64,000 bases of DNA from Pseudomonadota bacterium (GTDB taxonomy: Bacteria > Desulfobacterota > Desulfobacteria > Desulfobacterales > JAHIVH01). Shown piece by piece: positions 42,459-50,666 of the stretch. The notes below the pieces were generated by a model, which saw only the letters and a list, made by a program, of their open reading frames with translations, was not told where the DNA came from and did no database searches. The DNA lies in assembly GCA_018816735.1 (NCBI GenBank), contig JAHIVH010000073.1, positions 84,101 to 148,100 on the forward strand, given 5' to 3'. The stretch's first letter is position 1. The number at the start of each line of letters is the position of its first letter. The position numbers and the translations under genes were made by a program.

Positions 42459-42725
42459 TCATTTGAAAAGTTCGGCGTGGGAGCCGGTTCTTTCCAAATA
42501 GAGGTCATCGGATGTTCTGCGATAGATCAGGAGCCAGTCTGGTTCGATATGGCAATCCCGATGGCTTTTCCAGTTTCCGGACAATGGGTGATCTTTGTAT
42601 TTGGTTTCAAGGCCCAGCCCGGCAACCAGTTTTTCAATGACAATCTTTAATTTGTCGATGTCTTTGTTCTGTTTCTTGAGCCTTTTATAATCCTTCTTGA
42701 ACTGGGTTGTGTAATGGATGTTCAA
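42459..42725 (-). CDS. yafQ: YafQ/RelE-family mRNA interferase toxin
   Basis: 88 residues, the usual length. 'YTTQFKKDYKRLKKQNKDIDKL' is the N-terminal helix pair, and 'YKDHPLSGNWKSHRDCHIEPDWLLIYR' near residues 42-70 is a nearly complete YafQ signature, including the His/Asp residues used for ribosome-dependent mRNA cleavage; 'ERTGSHAELF' ends the core. All catalytic-type residues look intact. It overlaps the antitoxin gene by four bases and is co-transcribed with it. Confidence 0.92.
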   Translation of the reverse strand: MNIHYTTQFKKDYKRLKKQNKDIDKLKIVIEKLVAGLGLETKYKDHPLSGNWKSHRDCHIEPDWLLIYRRTSDDLYLERTGSHAELFK

Positions 42726-42982
42726 CTGTCAAGCTCCTGAAAAAGCGTATCCACAGAGTCAGCCTTGTTAAGTCCATGCCCTTTTTCGGAATCCGTGAGC
42801 GATTTTTCCGTAACCTTATTGGGAATTTTTATTTCAAACGGGATCCCTTTATTTAAGGAAATTTGCGAAAGGTAAATGGAAATCGCTTCAGACATTGAAA
42901 GGTTTAATTTTTTCAATATTGTTTGAGCGTTCTTTTTTACTTTCGGATCCACACGGGTTTGAATGATTGCTGTTTTCGCCAT
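42722..42982 (-). CDS. relB: RelB/DinJ-family antitoxin
   Basis: 86 residues. The N-terminal ribbon-helix-helix 'KTAIIQTRVDPKVKKNAQTILKKLNLSMSEAISIYLSQI' binds DNA; the following 'KGIPFEIKIPN' is the usual DinJ/RelB linker, and the C-terminal ~35 residues would wrap the toxin. Ribosome site AGAGGAG precedes the ATG. First gene of the pair; an operator-like inverted repeat lies 27-48 bases upstream. It should repress its own operon together with the toxin. Confidence 0.9.
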   Translation of the reverse strand: MAKTAIIQTRVDPKVKKNAQTILKKLNLSMSEAISIYLSQISLNKGIPFEIKIPNKVTEKSLTDSEKGHGLNKADSVDTLFQELDS

Positions 42983-43008
42983 GGTAACTCCTCTTGTTGC
43001 TGGATTGT

Positions 43009-43030
43009 TGTATTGACATTTGCATTACAA
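43009..43030. promoter_or_regulatory. Inverted repeat upstream of relB, probable autoregulatory operator
   Basis: TTGTATTG-ACATTG-CATTACAA has 8-base arms with one mismatch and lies 27-48 bases before the relB start, where a ribbon-helix-helix antitoxin would bind. Confidence 0.5.
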
Positions 43031-43461
43031 GATAAATATACACCGTGAGCTGAAAATTTCAAGCATGGATTTGCAAGTTATCTTAGATAATTTGTTGAGG
43101 TATTGTTATTTGGGGGGAATGGTTATTGATGGGACTCGCACGGCTGCGAGCACATGGGCGCTTGGAATATCCGGTTACCGAGTCTGCAGCCTCAGCCGGA
43201 TCCGCGTAATGAGACATTACATTTTCTTGGATGACAAATCAAGTCCGGAAATTTTTTGGCAAGGGCGGGTGTAGTTGAAAAAAATCCAGATAAAAGAATA
43301 ATGGGTCACTGGTCCTGGGTATACCTTGGCGCTGGGGTCGCCCTTTAATGGGTGGCCCTGTTCGTGGTGGACTTGCCCCGTTCGAGAAGATATTGCAGCT
43401 TTGAAGGACAAGAAAAAAATATGGTTGGCAGCCTAAAGAAATCATGAATACTGTATTGATA

Positions 43462-43480
43462 ATTATCATCAGATGATAAT
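43462..43480. promoter_or_regulatory. 19-base operator-like palindrome (left copy)
   Basis: ATTATCATC-A-GATGATAAT, a perfect 9-1-9 inverted repeat. The same sequence with a different central base occurs at 45445, before the intact tumE-like gene. Conservation in both copies suggests binding by the linked HTH protein. Confidence 0.6.
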
Positions 43481-43564
43481 AGTCTATTTGATATGAATTC
43501 GAATCAGCAATCCAGCCTTGATGATTTCTGAAAAGCTGTCAGTAACCATATTCGAGGATGATAG

Positions 43565-43870
43565 ATGGATAAAAAGATAATGAAAATTGGTATTCTCTCA
43601 AGAGAAGACTATCAGAAAAGAACAGTTTCCATTGCAAATGGCGAATACAAGCCCCGGAAGGAAGAACCCAAAGTCTATTTTGAATCCATGGAATCGCTCG
43701 GTCAGGTCTTGAGTGGTCAGAATCAGGAATTATTAAGACTTATCATGGATATGCACCCGCTTTCTCTGTCAGACCTTGAAATGATATCAGGACGGAAAAA
43801 GTCGAACTTATCAAGAACGCTGAAGACAAGCTTTCCCCATGACTTGAAGTTCTCAACCCTTACGCAATAA
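43565..43870 (+). pseudogene. Truncated HTH antitoxin (TumA-like), left copy
   Basis: 101 codons from ATG 43565. Residues 1-88 are almost identical to the 119-residue HTH protein at 45824 ('MKIGILSREDYQKRT', 'YFESMESLGQVLSGQNQELLRL'), through the recognition-helix region 'MISGRKKSNLSRTLKT'. The last 13 residues ('SFPHDLKFSTLTQ') are encoded by the tRNA-side direct repeat, so the wing of the HTH is gone. It still has a start and ribosome site and may be translated, but is probably non-functional or a partial competitor. Its toxin partner has been deleted. Confidence 0.75.
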
Positions 43871-44032
43871 CAAGTCCCGAAAATCATAAAAACCAAAAAG
43901 TTTGTGGGGTATCGTGCGGGGTGCAGTATTTAACCCAATAAAAAAAGGGCTCAGAATTTCTTCCAAGCCCTTGAATTCTTTTTGGTAGCGGGGACAGGAT
44001 TTGAATCTATGACCTTCGGGTTATTAGCCCGA
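43826..44032. repeat. Left copy of a ~207-base direct repeat containing the 3' part of tRNA-fMet
   Basis: Matches 46481-46688 over its length. It includes the tRNA terminator hairpin (43939-43972) and then 50 bases (43983-44032) equal to the 3' two-thirds of tRNA-fMet, with two substitutions, ending abruptly at the anticodon stem. It marks the boundary of an integrated element and is an att-type duplication. Confidence 0.75.
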
Positions 44033-44269
44033 AAAATATCCTTTCCTTGGACTTACTTCAATTTCCTTCAAATTAATAAATACCAGATAATATACAGTTT
44101 ATTTTTATATTGACTTACCTAAAAATACCTGTAAATTTATAAAACATGTTGGGTATAGTGTTGGGTATAGAAACGACTATTTTTCAGACAACAACCCGAA
44201 GGTTTCAAGATTTAACTATTTAGAATTGAATAATAATTTGTGGTCTTCGGGTCTTTTGGAGGTTGCAAC

Positions 44270-45427
44270 ATGCCAGCTCAAAAAAGATATAAAACAAGGT
44301 ATCCGGGAGTCTACTATATAGAGGGAAAGGCTATCAGTACGGGAAAACCGGAAAGAATCTATTATATCATGTACCGGAAAGACGGTAAGCAGATTCACGA
44401 GAAAGCCGGTCGTCAATTTCAGGATGACATGTCCCCCGCGAGAGCCGCAAAATTAAGAGCTTTAAAAATTGAAGGTGATCAGTTATCCAATAAAGAAAAA
44501 CGCGAAGCTGAAGAAGCCAGAAAGCGGGCTGCAGAAAACAAATGGACGGTTTCCAAACTGTGGGATGCGTACCTTTCCAATCAACCCAATTTGAAGGGAA
44601 TAACCACGGACAAGAATCGGTTTGAAAATTACATCGAGCCTCATTTTGGGGAGAGAGAGCCGAGGGATATATTACCTCTGGATATTGACCGGTTACGATT
44701 GAAACTCTTAAAAAAGAAAGCCCCGGCAACAGTCAGAAACATTTTGGAATTATTGCGCCGGATAATTAATTTTGGTGTCAAGAAACAGCTTTCCAGTGGC
44801 TTGAGCTTTATTATTGAAATGCCCACAGTCAACAATGAAAAAACCGAAAATTTGACATCTGAACAGCTCGTGAGCCTTCTTAACGTTTTGGAGTCATACG
44901 AAGATATTCAGGCGTGTAATATGATGAGGTTGGTCTTGTTTACCGGCATGAGACGCGGGGAAATGTTTCGGCTGAAATGGGATCATATCAATTTTCATGA
45001 TGGGTTTATTTTATTGGTTGATCCCAAAGGTGGGAAAGATGAAAAAATACCATTGACCGATTCAGCACGGGAGGTTTTATCATCACACCCAAGAGCAGAA
45101 TCAGAATATGTGTTTCCCGGCAGGGGAGGGCGGCAACGGGTATGCATTAATAAACAGGTCAATGAAATAAAACAACTGGCAAGATTGCCAAAGGATTTCC
45201 GGGCACTCCATGGATTAAGGCACACATACGCTTCAATCCTGGCCAGTTCCGGCAAGGTTGATTTGTATACCCTTCAAAAGCTAATGACCCATAAGAGCCC
45301 ACAGATGACGCAAAGATACGCACACCTCAGGGATGAAAGTTTACAGAAAGCCGCGAATGTGGCGGGTGATGTGGTGAATGAGGCCTTGAAGGACAAGAAA
45401 AAGAATGTGGTTGATCTTAAAAAATGA
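44270..45427 (+). CDS. Tyrosine-type integrase of a tRNA-fMet-targeted mini-element
   Basis: 385 residues from ATG 44270 (TTGGAGG upstream). The N-terminal ~100 residues hold an AP2-like DNA-binding domain ('KRYKTRYPGVYYIEGKAI', 'IYYIMYRKDGKQIHEKAGR'), followed by a core-binding domain and a catalytic domain. Catalytic residues are visible: Arg in 'LFTGMRRGEMFRLKW', Lys in 'DPKGGKDEKIPL', 'HGLRHTYASILA', 'LMTHKSPQMTQRYAHL' with the Tyr. It recombines the element with its tRNA target. The gene lies between the two copies of the tRNA fragment and points toward the toxin-antitoxin genes. It looks intact. Confidence 0.92.
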   Translation: MPAQKRYKTRYPGVYYIEGKAISTGKPERIYYIMYRKDGKQIHEKAGRQFQDDMSPARAAKLRALKIEGDQLSNKEKREAEEARKRAAENKWTVSKLWDAYLSNQPNLKGITTDKNRFENYIEPHFGEREPRDILPLDIDRLRLKLLKKKAPATVRNILELLRRIINFGVKKQLSSGLSFIIEMPTVNNEKTENLTSEQLVSLLNVLESYEDIQACNMMRLVLFTGMRRGEMFRLKWDHINFHDGFILLVDPKGGKDEKIPLTDSAREVLSSHPRAESEYVFPGRGGRQRVCINKQVNEIKQLARLPKDFRALHGLRHTYASILASSGKVDLYTLQKLMTHKSPQMTQRYAHLRDESLQKAANVAGDVVNEALKDKKKNVVDLKK

Positions 45428-45438
45428 TGAATATTAAA

Positions 45439-45468
45439 TTGACAATTATCATCCGATGATAATAATAT
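45439..45468 (+). promoter_or_regulatory. Promoter with internal operator for the TumE/TumA-like operon
   Basis: TTGACA (45439-45444) and TAATAT (45463-45468) bracket the perfect 9-1-9 inverted repeat ATTATCATC-C-GATGATAAT (45445-45463). A protein on the repeat would block RNA polymerase. The -10 box is so close to ATG 45476 that the message would be leaderless or nearly so. Confidence 0.65.
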
Positions 45469-45475
45469 GGTACAT

Positions 45476-45820
45476 ATGAACAGTGAAAATCTCGATACGC
45501 TCATTGATTTGGATGGTGAAATTTTCATGATGGAAGATGGTTATTGGGTGAAATTCGAAGCAAGAAGGGTTTCCCCTTCATCTTTTGCACCACATGGAAT
45601 TCGATATTCATTAACCCTTCATGACAAAAATAACGTTCGTGTTATCGGGTTTGATAATGCACATGCAATCAAGGTCAAAGGTCGCAAAAGGTTTTCAGGA
45701 AGGAAAATCACATGGGATCATGAGCATCATATGGATAAGGTAAAACCATATGAATTCGAATCAGCAGGCCAGCTCCTTGATGATTTTTGGAAAGCAGTCA
45801 ACAACCATATCGGAGGATGA
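45476..45820 (+). CDS. tumE: TumE-like toxin (DUF6516-type)
   Basis: 114 residues from ATG 45476 (an ATG three codons upstream is in frame). 'LDTLIDLDGEIFMMEDGYWVKFEARRV', 'GIRYSLTLHDKNNVRVIGFDNAH' and the C-terminal 'ITWDHEHHMDKVKPYEFESAGQLLDDFWKAV' form the pattern I associate with the TumE toxin family, where the D-H-x-H segment is conserved. It is followed after 3 bases by the HTH partner. The ribosome site is poor, fitting the leaderless arrangement suggested by the promoter. Name given from memory of the family pattern. Confidence 0.6.
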   Translation: MNSENLDTLIDLDGEIFMMEDGYWVKFEARRVSPSSFAPHGIRYSLTLHDKNNVRVIGFDNAHAIKVKGRKRFSGRKITWDHEHHMDKVKPYEFESAGQLLDDFWKAVNNHIGG

Positions 45821-45823
45821 TAA

Positions 45824-46183
45824 ATGGGTAAAAGAATAATGAAAATAGGCATTCTCTCAAGAGAAGACTATCAGAAAAGAACAATCGCCATTGCAAAAGG
45901 TGAACACAAACCCCGGAGGGATGAACCCAAGGTTTATTTTGAATCCATGGAGTCGCTCGGGCAGGTATTGAGCGGCCAAAATCAGGAATTGTTGAGACTT
46001 ATCAAGGATAATCACCCGGATTCCTTGTCAGAACTTGAGATGATATCTGGAAGAAAAAAACCAAACCTTTCAAGAACACTGAAGACCCTTTCAAATTATG
46101 GCATCGTTGAGTTGATTCGCGAAAAGGGCATGGTACGCCCTGTGGTCAAGGCAACTGAATTCAGGGTTGAGTTAATTTTATGA
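45824..46183 (+). CDS. tumA: TumA-like HTH antitoxin/DNA-binding protein
   Basis: 119 residues. The N-terminal ~60 residues ('MKIGILSREDYQKRTIAIAKGEHKP', 'YFESMESLGQVLSGQNQELLRLI') precede a winged HTH of MarR-like layout ('SLSELEMISGRKKPNLSRTLKTLSNYGIVEL', then a wing). This matches the HVO_A0114-type DNA-binding proteins paired with TumE toxins. GGAGGATGATAA supplies the ribosome site. It presumably binds the ATTATCATC palindrome upstream and neutralises the toxin. It overlaps the next HTH frame by four bases (ATGA). A truncated near-copy lies at 43565. Confidence 0.7.
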   Translation: MGKRIMKIGILSREDYQKRTIAIAKGEHKPRRDEPKVYFESMESLGQVLSGQNQELLRLIKDNHPDSLSELEMISGRKKPNLSRTLKTLSNYGIVELIREKGMVRPVVKATEFRVELIL

Positions 46184-46410
46184 GCCCATGGCGAGAAGCA
46201 TTCCCGGAATTTAAAGATAACCCACATGGAACCGCTTTGGCCGGTGCCAGACATAAAGAAGGTCTTACGCAAAGGCAGCTTTCGGAATTGACATTCATAA
46301 AACAGCGCCACATATCGGAAATAACTATCAGTAAGACAGGCGCACTTCTTCGAATAAAGGAGCTCAAAACAATCCAACATTTTGACTCACGGTATGAAAT
46401 ATTTATTTAA
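46180..46410 (+). pseudogene. XRE-type HTH protein with damaged C-terminus
   Basis: 76 codons, starting by ATGA overlap with tumA. The first 48 residues are a normal XRE HTH ('GARHKEGLTQRQLSELTFIKQRHISEI'). From there the expected 'M(E)NGKR.IG...A..L...L..DYR.FL' pattern is lost and the text reads 'TISKTGALLRIKELKTIQHFDSRYEIFI', where the final 'DSRYEIFI' again looks right. Two compensating frameshifts or a small insertion would explain this. It may be a third component of the toxin-antitoxin operon that has decayed. Confidence 0.5.
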
Positions 46411-46480
46411 TTATCAAGGTAATTATCTCTTTAGATTTATGAAAATAATATATTTTGTTGGCTTAAAAAATATCAGATTC

Positions 46481-46715
<235 letters not shown>

Positions 46716-46730
46716 TCAATTGTGAAACGG

Positions 46731-46759
46731 AACATAGCCCTTGAGGTTTTAAATGTCAA
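46731..46759 (-). promoter_or_regulatory. Sigma-70 promoter of tRNA-fMet
   Basis: On the minus strand TTGACA (46759-46754), a 17-base spacer and TATGTT (46736-46731), with the start expected about 8 bases before the tRNA. It lies outside the mobile elements, so the tRNA is still driven by host sequence. Confidence 0.75.
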
Positions 46760-46885
46760 GCGTTCTTTAATATATTTTCAGTAATCGGGTGCCACTGTTC
46801 ATATCCCCGGCTTTAACCGGTTTCTGAATGGTCAGGTGCGATTTTAGGAAGTACATATTTCATGATAGGTTTATTTATGGAAGGC

Positions 46886-47191
46886 TTATTTGATCAGGTC
46901 GTTGATTGTCTGTTTTTGGGTGGACGTATCCCGAGTGGTGTCCTTTCGCCATAGAATCTGCTTGATTCTGGCGGATGCGCCTGAAACGATTTCAAGGGAA
47001 GACTTGGGCGTTTTCAGGATTTTTGAAAGAAAGCTGATGCACATTTTATTGGCCGAACCGTCTACAGGTGGTGCCGTGATTTTTAATTTTATGGCATCAT
47101 CGTGGAGGCCTGCAATCATGTTTTTGGAGGATTTGGGGAGGACAACGATTTTAAAAACGAGGCCCTCCTTTGTCTCCCTGATCTGAAGCAT
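46886..47191 (-). CDS. DUF167/YggU-family protein
   Basis: 101 residues. 'FKIVVLPKSSKNMIAGLHDDAIKLKITAPPVDGSANKMCISFLSKIL' is the complete YggU core (A-P-P-V-D-G-x-A-N), followed by 'SSLEIVSGASARIKQI'. The C-terminus has a ~15-residue extra tail. The family is a small alpha/beta fold of unknown function found across bacteria and archaea. It is the last gene of hom-thrH-yggU, about 20 bases after thrH. Confidence 0.92.
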   Translation of the reverse strand: MLQIRETKEGLVFKIVVLPKSSKNMIAGLHDDAIKLKITAPPVDGSANKMCISFLSKILKTPKSSLEIVSGASARIKQILWRKDTTRDTSTQKQTINDLIK

Positions 47192-47211
47192 GAAATACCC
47201 CTAAAGCCTGT

Positions 47212-47820
47212 TCACCGGATGGTCAGTTCCTTTTCGATGAGATTCTTAAGCTCTTCATACGTGGTCGTAACGGGAAATTCCGGAAACTCTTTGATAACGT
47301 TTGCGGGCGGTTTAAAAAGAAATCCCTTGTCCGCTTCTTTCAGCATATCGGTATCGTTATAGGAATCGCCAAAAGCAATTACCTTATAATAAAGGGTTTT
47401 CAAAGCCAGGACGGTTTGTCTTTTGGCCCGGCTTTGCCTCAGGTTGTAATTTGAAATCCGGCCATCAGGTTCAATGGTGAGAGAATGGCAGAAAAGCGTC
47501 GGCATACCCAGTTTTTTCATAAGCGGTTTTGCAAACTGGATAAATGTATCTGAAACCACAATAAGCTGGGCATGGGATCTCAACCAGTCCACAAATTCAG
47601 CAGCGCCATCAAATGGGTCCATGGTGGCGATGACGTCTGTGATGTCCTTGATTTTCAAGTTGTTTTCATCAAGGATCTTCAGTCGTTTTTTCATCAGGAC
47701 ATCGTAATCCGAGATGTCTCTGGTTGTGAGCTTGAGTTCTTCGATGCCGGTTTTTTTAGCCACGTTTATCCAGATTTCAGGCACAAAAACACCTTCCAGG
47801 TCTGAGCAGATTATATCCAT
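47212..47820 (-). CDS. thrH: Bifunctional phosphoserine phosphatase / homoserine phosphotransferase ThrH
   Basis: 202 residues, full ThrH length. HAD motif I 'ICSDLEGVFVPEIWINVAKKTG' (D-L-E-G in place of D-x-D) is diagnostic of ThrH; 'TTRDISDYDVLMKKRL' near residue 33, 'DWLRSHAQLIVVSDTF' near 80 and 'YYKVIAFGDSYNDTDML' near 155 follow. In Pseudomonas the protein moves phosphate from phosphoserine to homoserine, supplying O-phosphohomoserine for threonine. It is 10 bases downstream of hom, which fits that role and could replace a classical ThrB kinase. Confidence 0.93.
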   Translation of the reverse strand: MDIICSDLEGVFVPEIWINVAKKTGIEELKLTTRDISDYDVLMKKRLKILDENNLKIKDITDVIATMDPFDGAAEFVDWLRSHAQLIVVSDTFIQFAKPLMKKLGMPTLFCHSLTIEPDGRISNYNLRQSRAKRQTVLALKTLYYKVIAFGDSYNDTDMLKEADKGFLFKPPANVIKEFPEFPVTTTYEELKNLIEKELTIR

Positions 47821-47830
47821 AAGATCTCCG

Positions 47831-49147
47831 TTAAATGGTTTGATTGTTGTCTTCGATTCGAATCAGCATGGGATCACGTTCAATAATATGAAGCGCCGTG
47901 ATCTCTTTAAGTGCTGCCTGAATGTTTGATTCTTTGGCCCTATACGTCATCATGACAACAGGTACAGCACCTTGCTGGTTCTGGCCTTTCTGATGAACGG
48001 ATTTGATGCTGATATGATGGTTTCCAAGTATACCTGAAATGGATGACAATACACCGGGTTTGTCAATAGCTGCAAACCGGATGTAATATTGCGTGTTCAC
48101 TTCATCAATGGGAAGAACGGGTATTTCTTTGATGTGTTCGTTTTGAAACCCAAGGGCCGGCACCCTGATTTTTGCACCTGAAATCATATCTCTGGCAATA
48201 TCTGCAATATCACTGATGATGGCGCTCGCCGTGGGCATCATCCCGGCGCCATAACCGTAAAGGGCCATGTTGCCTACGGCATCTCCCTGAATAGCAATGG
48301 CGTTTAAAGATCCATTCACACCGGAAAGCAGATTTGACATGGGGATCATGGTCGGATGGACCCTTGCTTCCACAGCGTTGCCATTATATTTGCTTATTGC
48401 GAGCAATTTGATCCGGTAACCGAATTGTTCTGCAATTTCTATATCCAGCGGTGTGATATTTGAGATACCTTCGACATAAATATCGTTAAAGTTGATTTTC
48501 ATGCCATAGGCGATGGAGATGAGTATGGCCAGTTTGTGTGCCGTATCAATACCTTCCACATCAAATGTGGGATCAGCTTCTGCATACCCGTTTTTCTGTG
48601 CTTCTTCAAGCGCTGCTTCAAAAGGGCTTTTTTCATAGGCAATTTTCGTCAGAATATAATTGCAGGTACCGTTTAATATACCGAGCATGGCTTGTATCTT
48701 GTTTCCCACAAGGGTTTCACGAAGCGTTTTAATCACCGGCATACACCCTCCCACGCTTGCTTCATAGCCAATACTGATTTTCCGGTTTAATGCCTGTTCA
48801 AAAATCATATTCCCATGCTTGGCAAGGAGCGCCTTGTTCGCTGTTACAATGTGCTTCCCTTTTTCAATGGCTTTAAGCAACAGGTTTTTAGCGAACGTGT
48901 CTCCGCCGACTGTTTCAACAATGATATGGATATCCGGATCATTTAGAATCGTATCTGCATCATTTATCAGGACGCCATCATTCAAATTGACACCGCGGTC
49001 TGTTATGAGATCAATGTCTGCAATATATTTCAGGTGAAGGCGGACACCGATTCTTTTTTCAATGAGATGACTGTTTGAAAGAAGAATTTTGGCGACACCT
49101 GTGCCGACTGTACCAAAACCAATAATTCCAATATTGATTGTTTCCAT
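47831..49147 (-). CDS. hom: Homoserine dehydrogenase
   Basis: 438 residues from ATG at 49147 (AGGGG upstream); a longer frame to 49207 is not protein-like. NAD(P) motif 'IGIIGFGTVGTGVAKIL' at the N-terminus, 'NKALLAKHG' near 107, 'YEASVGGCMPVIKTLRETL' near 130, and the catalytic region 'TCNYILTKI' and 'GYAEADPTFDVEGIDTAHKLAIL' near 165-200. A C-terminal ACT domain (~350-430: 'YIRFAAIDKPGVLSSISGILGNHHISI') suggests threonine feedback. It reduces aspartate semialdehyde to homoserine. First gene of a threonine unit with thrH. Confidence 0.96.
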   Translation of the reverse strand: METINIGIIGFGTVGTGVAKILLSNSHLIEKRIGVRLHLKYIADIDLITDRGVNLNDGVLINDADTILNDPDIHIIVETVGGDTFAKNLLLKAIEKGKHIVTANKALLAKHGNMIFEQALNRKISIGYEASVGGCMPVIKTLRETLVGNKIQAMLGILNGTCNYILTKIAYEKSPFEAALEEAQKNGYAEADPTFDVEGIDTAHKLAILISIAYGMKINFNDIYVEGISNITPLDIEIAEQFGYRIKLLAISKYNGNAVEARVHPTMIPMSNLLSGVNGSLNAIAIQGDAVGNMALYGYGAGMMPTASAIISDIADIARDMISGAKIRVPALGFQNEHIKEIPVLPIDEVNTQYYIRFAAIDKPGVLSSISGILGNHHISIKSVHQKGQNQQGAVPVVMMTYRAKESNIQAALKEITALHIIERDPMLIRIEDNNQTI

Positions 49148-49460
49148 ATAAAACCCCTGAATCCCATTTAACAATGAATTAACCCGAAAGATCGTGTCAT
49201 GAGCCATCCTTGAAATCTCTTATTAACGCAAGCATGGTTTCAGATCAATCCTTTTTCATCTGTCTTTTGTGCAAAAAAATTTCATATCGGAAAATTTAGG
49301 GTTTGAGCAGGATAGAATCCTCTGGTTTGTAGAAAATGAAAAGATGTTTGCCATAAAAATGTTTTGACTTTTAGAGGTGATCAGTCTAATTTTACTGATT
49401 CATTGAATTGGATAATGCGTTAGAAAAAAGGTGATAGTTTTTTACATTTAGGGAGAAAAT
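49148..49460. other. Divergent intergenic region between hom and purM
   Basis: 313 bases without a gene. A weak plus-strand promoter candidate TTGACT (49364-49369) with TCTAAT 15 bases later may serve purM. No riboswitch-like or repeated structure was seen. Confidence 0.4.
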
Positions 49461-50507
49461 ATGAGTGATAAGTCGTTGACTTATGCTGATGCCGGTGTTG
49501 ATATCAATAAGGCGAACAAGCTGGTTGGTACAATTAAACAGATTGCGAAACAGACCCCCCGATCGGGCGTGATGGGAGAAATCGGCGGATTTGGCGCACT
49601 CTATTCTTTAAAGCTCTCAAATATAGAGAATCCCGTACTGGTAAGCTCCACAGATGGTGTGGGGACAAAGCTTAAAATCGCATTCATGATGAAAAAGCAT
49701 GATACCATAGGCATCGACCTTGTGGCCATGTGCGTGAACGATGTTGCTGTTCAGGGTGCAAAGCCATTGTTTTTTCTGGATTATATTTCAATGGGAACCC
49801 TGGTGAGCAAGACGGTTACTGAAATCATCAAAGGGATTGCCGAGGGGTGCAAACAGGCTCATTGTTCGCTGATAGGCGGTGAAACTGCCGAAATGCCAGA
49901 CCTCTATAAAAAAGGAGAATATGATCTGGCCGGATTTTCAGTGGGTATTGTTGACGACAGTAAAATCGTTGACGGCTCTGAAATCCGAATGGGCCACAAG
50001 CTGATTGGCATATCATCAAGCGGTGTTCACAGTAACGGATTTTCATTAGTCAGAAAAATCTGTTTTGACGTTTTGAAGCTGAACATCAATTCCCGTGTAC
50101 CTGAACTGGGTAAGACCATTGGCGAAGAGCTTCTGACCCCCACAAAAATCTATTCTGAAACCATTCAGCACATTATAAAGGATCTCCCGGTTCACGGGCT
50201 GGCCCATATTACCGGTGGCGGAATTGATGATAATATTATCCGTGTGATCCCCAAAACCTGCAAAGTCAGGATTGAAAGCGGCAGCTGGGAAATCCCGCCG
50301 GTATTTCAGTTTTTAAAGCAGGCAGGCAATGTGCCCGATGGCGAAATGCGGCGCACATTCAATCTGGGCATTGGGATGATTGCGGTTGTGCCTGAAGATT
50401 CCGCTCAGGAAGTTCTTCAGCGATTAAACGCCATGGGTGAAACATCCCTGATAATCGGGGACGTGGTTGAAAGAGATTCCTCCCAGACTCAGATCGAGTG
50501 GTGTTAA
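49461..50507 (+). CDS. purM: Phosphoribosylformylglycinamidine cyclo-ligase
   Basis: 348 residues, the family length. 'LTYADAGVDINKANKLVGTIK' at the N-terminus, 'LVSSTDGVGTKLKIAF' near 55, 'VAMCVNDVAVQGAKPLFFLDY' near 90, 'GGETAEMPDLYKKGEYDLAGFSVG' near 135 and 'GLAHITGGGIDDNI' near 245 are the conserved ATP- and substrate-binding blocks. It closes the imidazole ring of AIR in purine synthesis. GGGAGAAA gives the ribosome site. No other purine gene is adjacent. Confidence 0.97.
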   Translation: MSDKSLTYADAGVDINKANKLVGTIKQIAKQTPRSGVMGEIGGFGALYSLKLSNIENPVLVSSTDGVGTKLKIAFMMKKHDTIGIDLVAMCVNDVAVQGAKPLFFLDYISMGTLVSKTVTEIIKGIAEGCKQAHCSLIGGETAEMPDLYKKGEYDLAGFSVGIVDDSKIVDGSEIRMGHKLIGISSSGVHSNGFSLVRKICFDVLKLNINSRVPELGKTIGEELLTPTKIYSETIQHIIKDLPVHGLAHITGGGIDDNIIRVIPKTCKVRIESGSWEIPPVFQFLKQAGNVPDGEMRRTFNLGIGMIAVVPEDSAQEVLQRLNAMGETSLIIGDVVERDSSQTQIEWC

Positions 50508-50666
50508 CATAGACAGGGTATTAGCGCCTTATGATGACCGTTTTTAAATGGTTGATAAGACCATTTACACGACTATTGAACTGGATTGAAAAAGGCAGTA
50601 AAGGACACGTTCCTTGCCGGGATTGAGCTTCAGGCAAAAAGAATTCCGGGAGAATATCAAAATGAC

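Larger units (their letters stand above)
42983..43564. other. Intergenic region with operators and element remnants
   Basis: About 580 bases without an intact gene. It holds the relB operator (43009-43030), then about 350 bases in which I see no feature, then debris homologous to the right-hand mini-element: the last codons of an integrase (43400-43450, compare 45385-45430), the 19-base operator (43462-43480) and the tail of a tumE-like gene (43490-43563, compare 45749-45822). Confidence 0.6.

Noticed and set aside
43217..43469. Two overlapping minus-strand frames (64 and 76 codons) before the left mini-element
   Set aside because: They cover degenerate DNA with GC-rich repeats and integrase debris; neither has a ribosome site or a family match.
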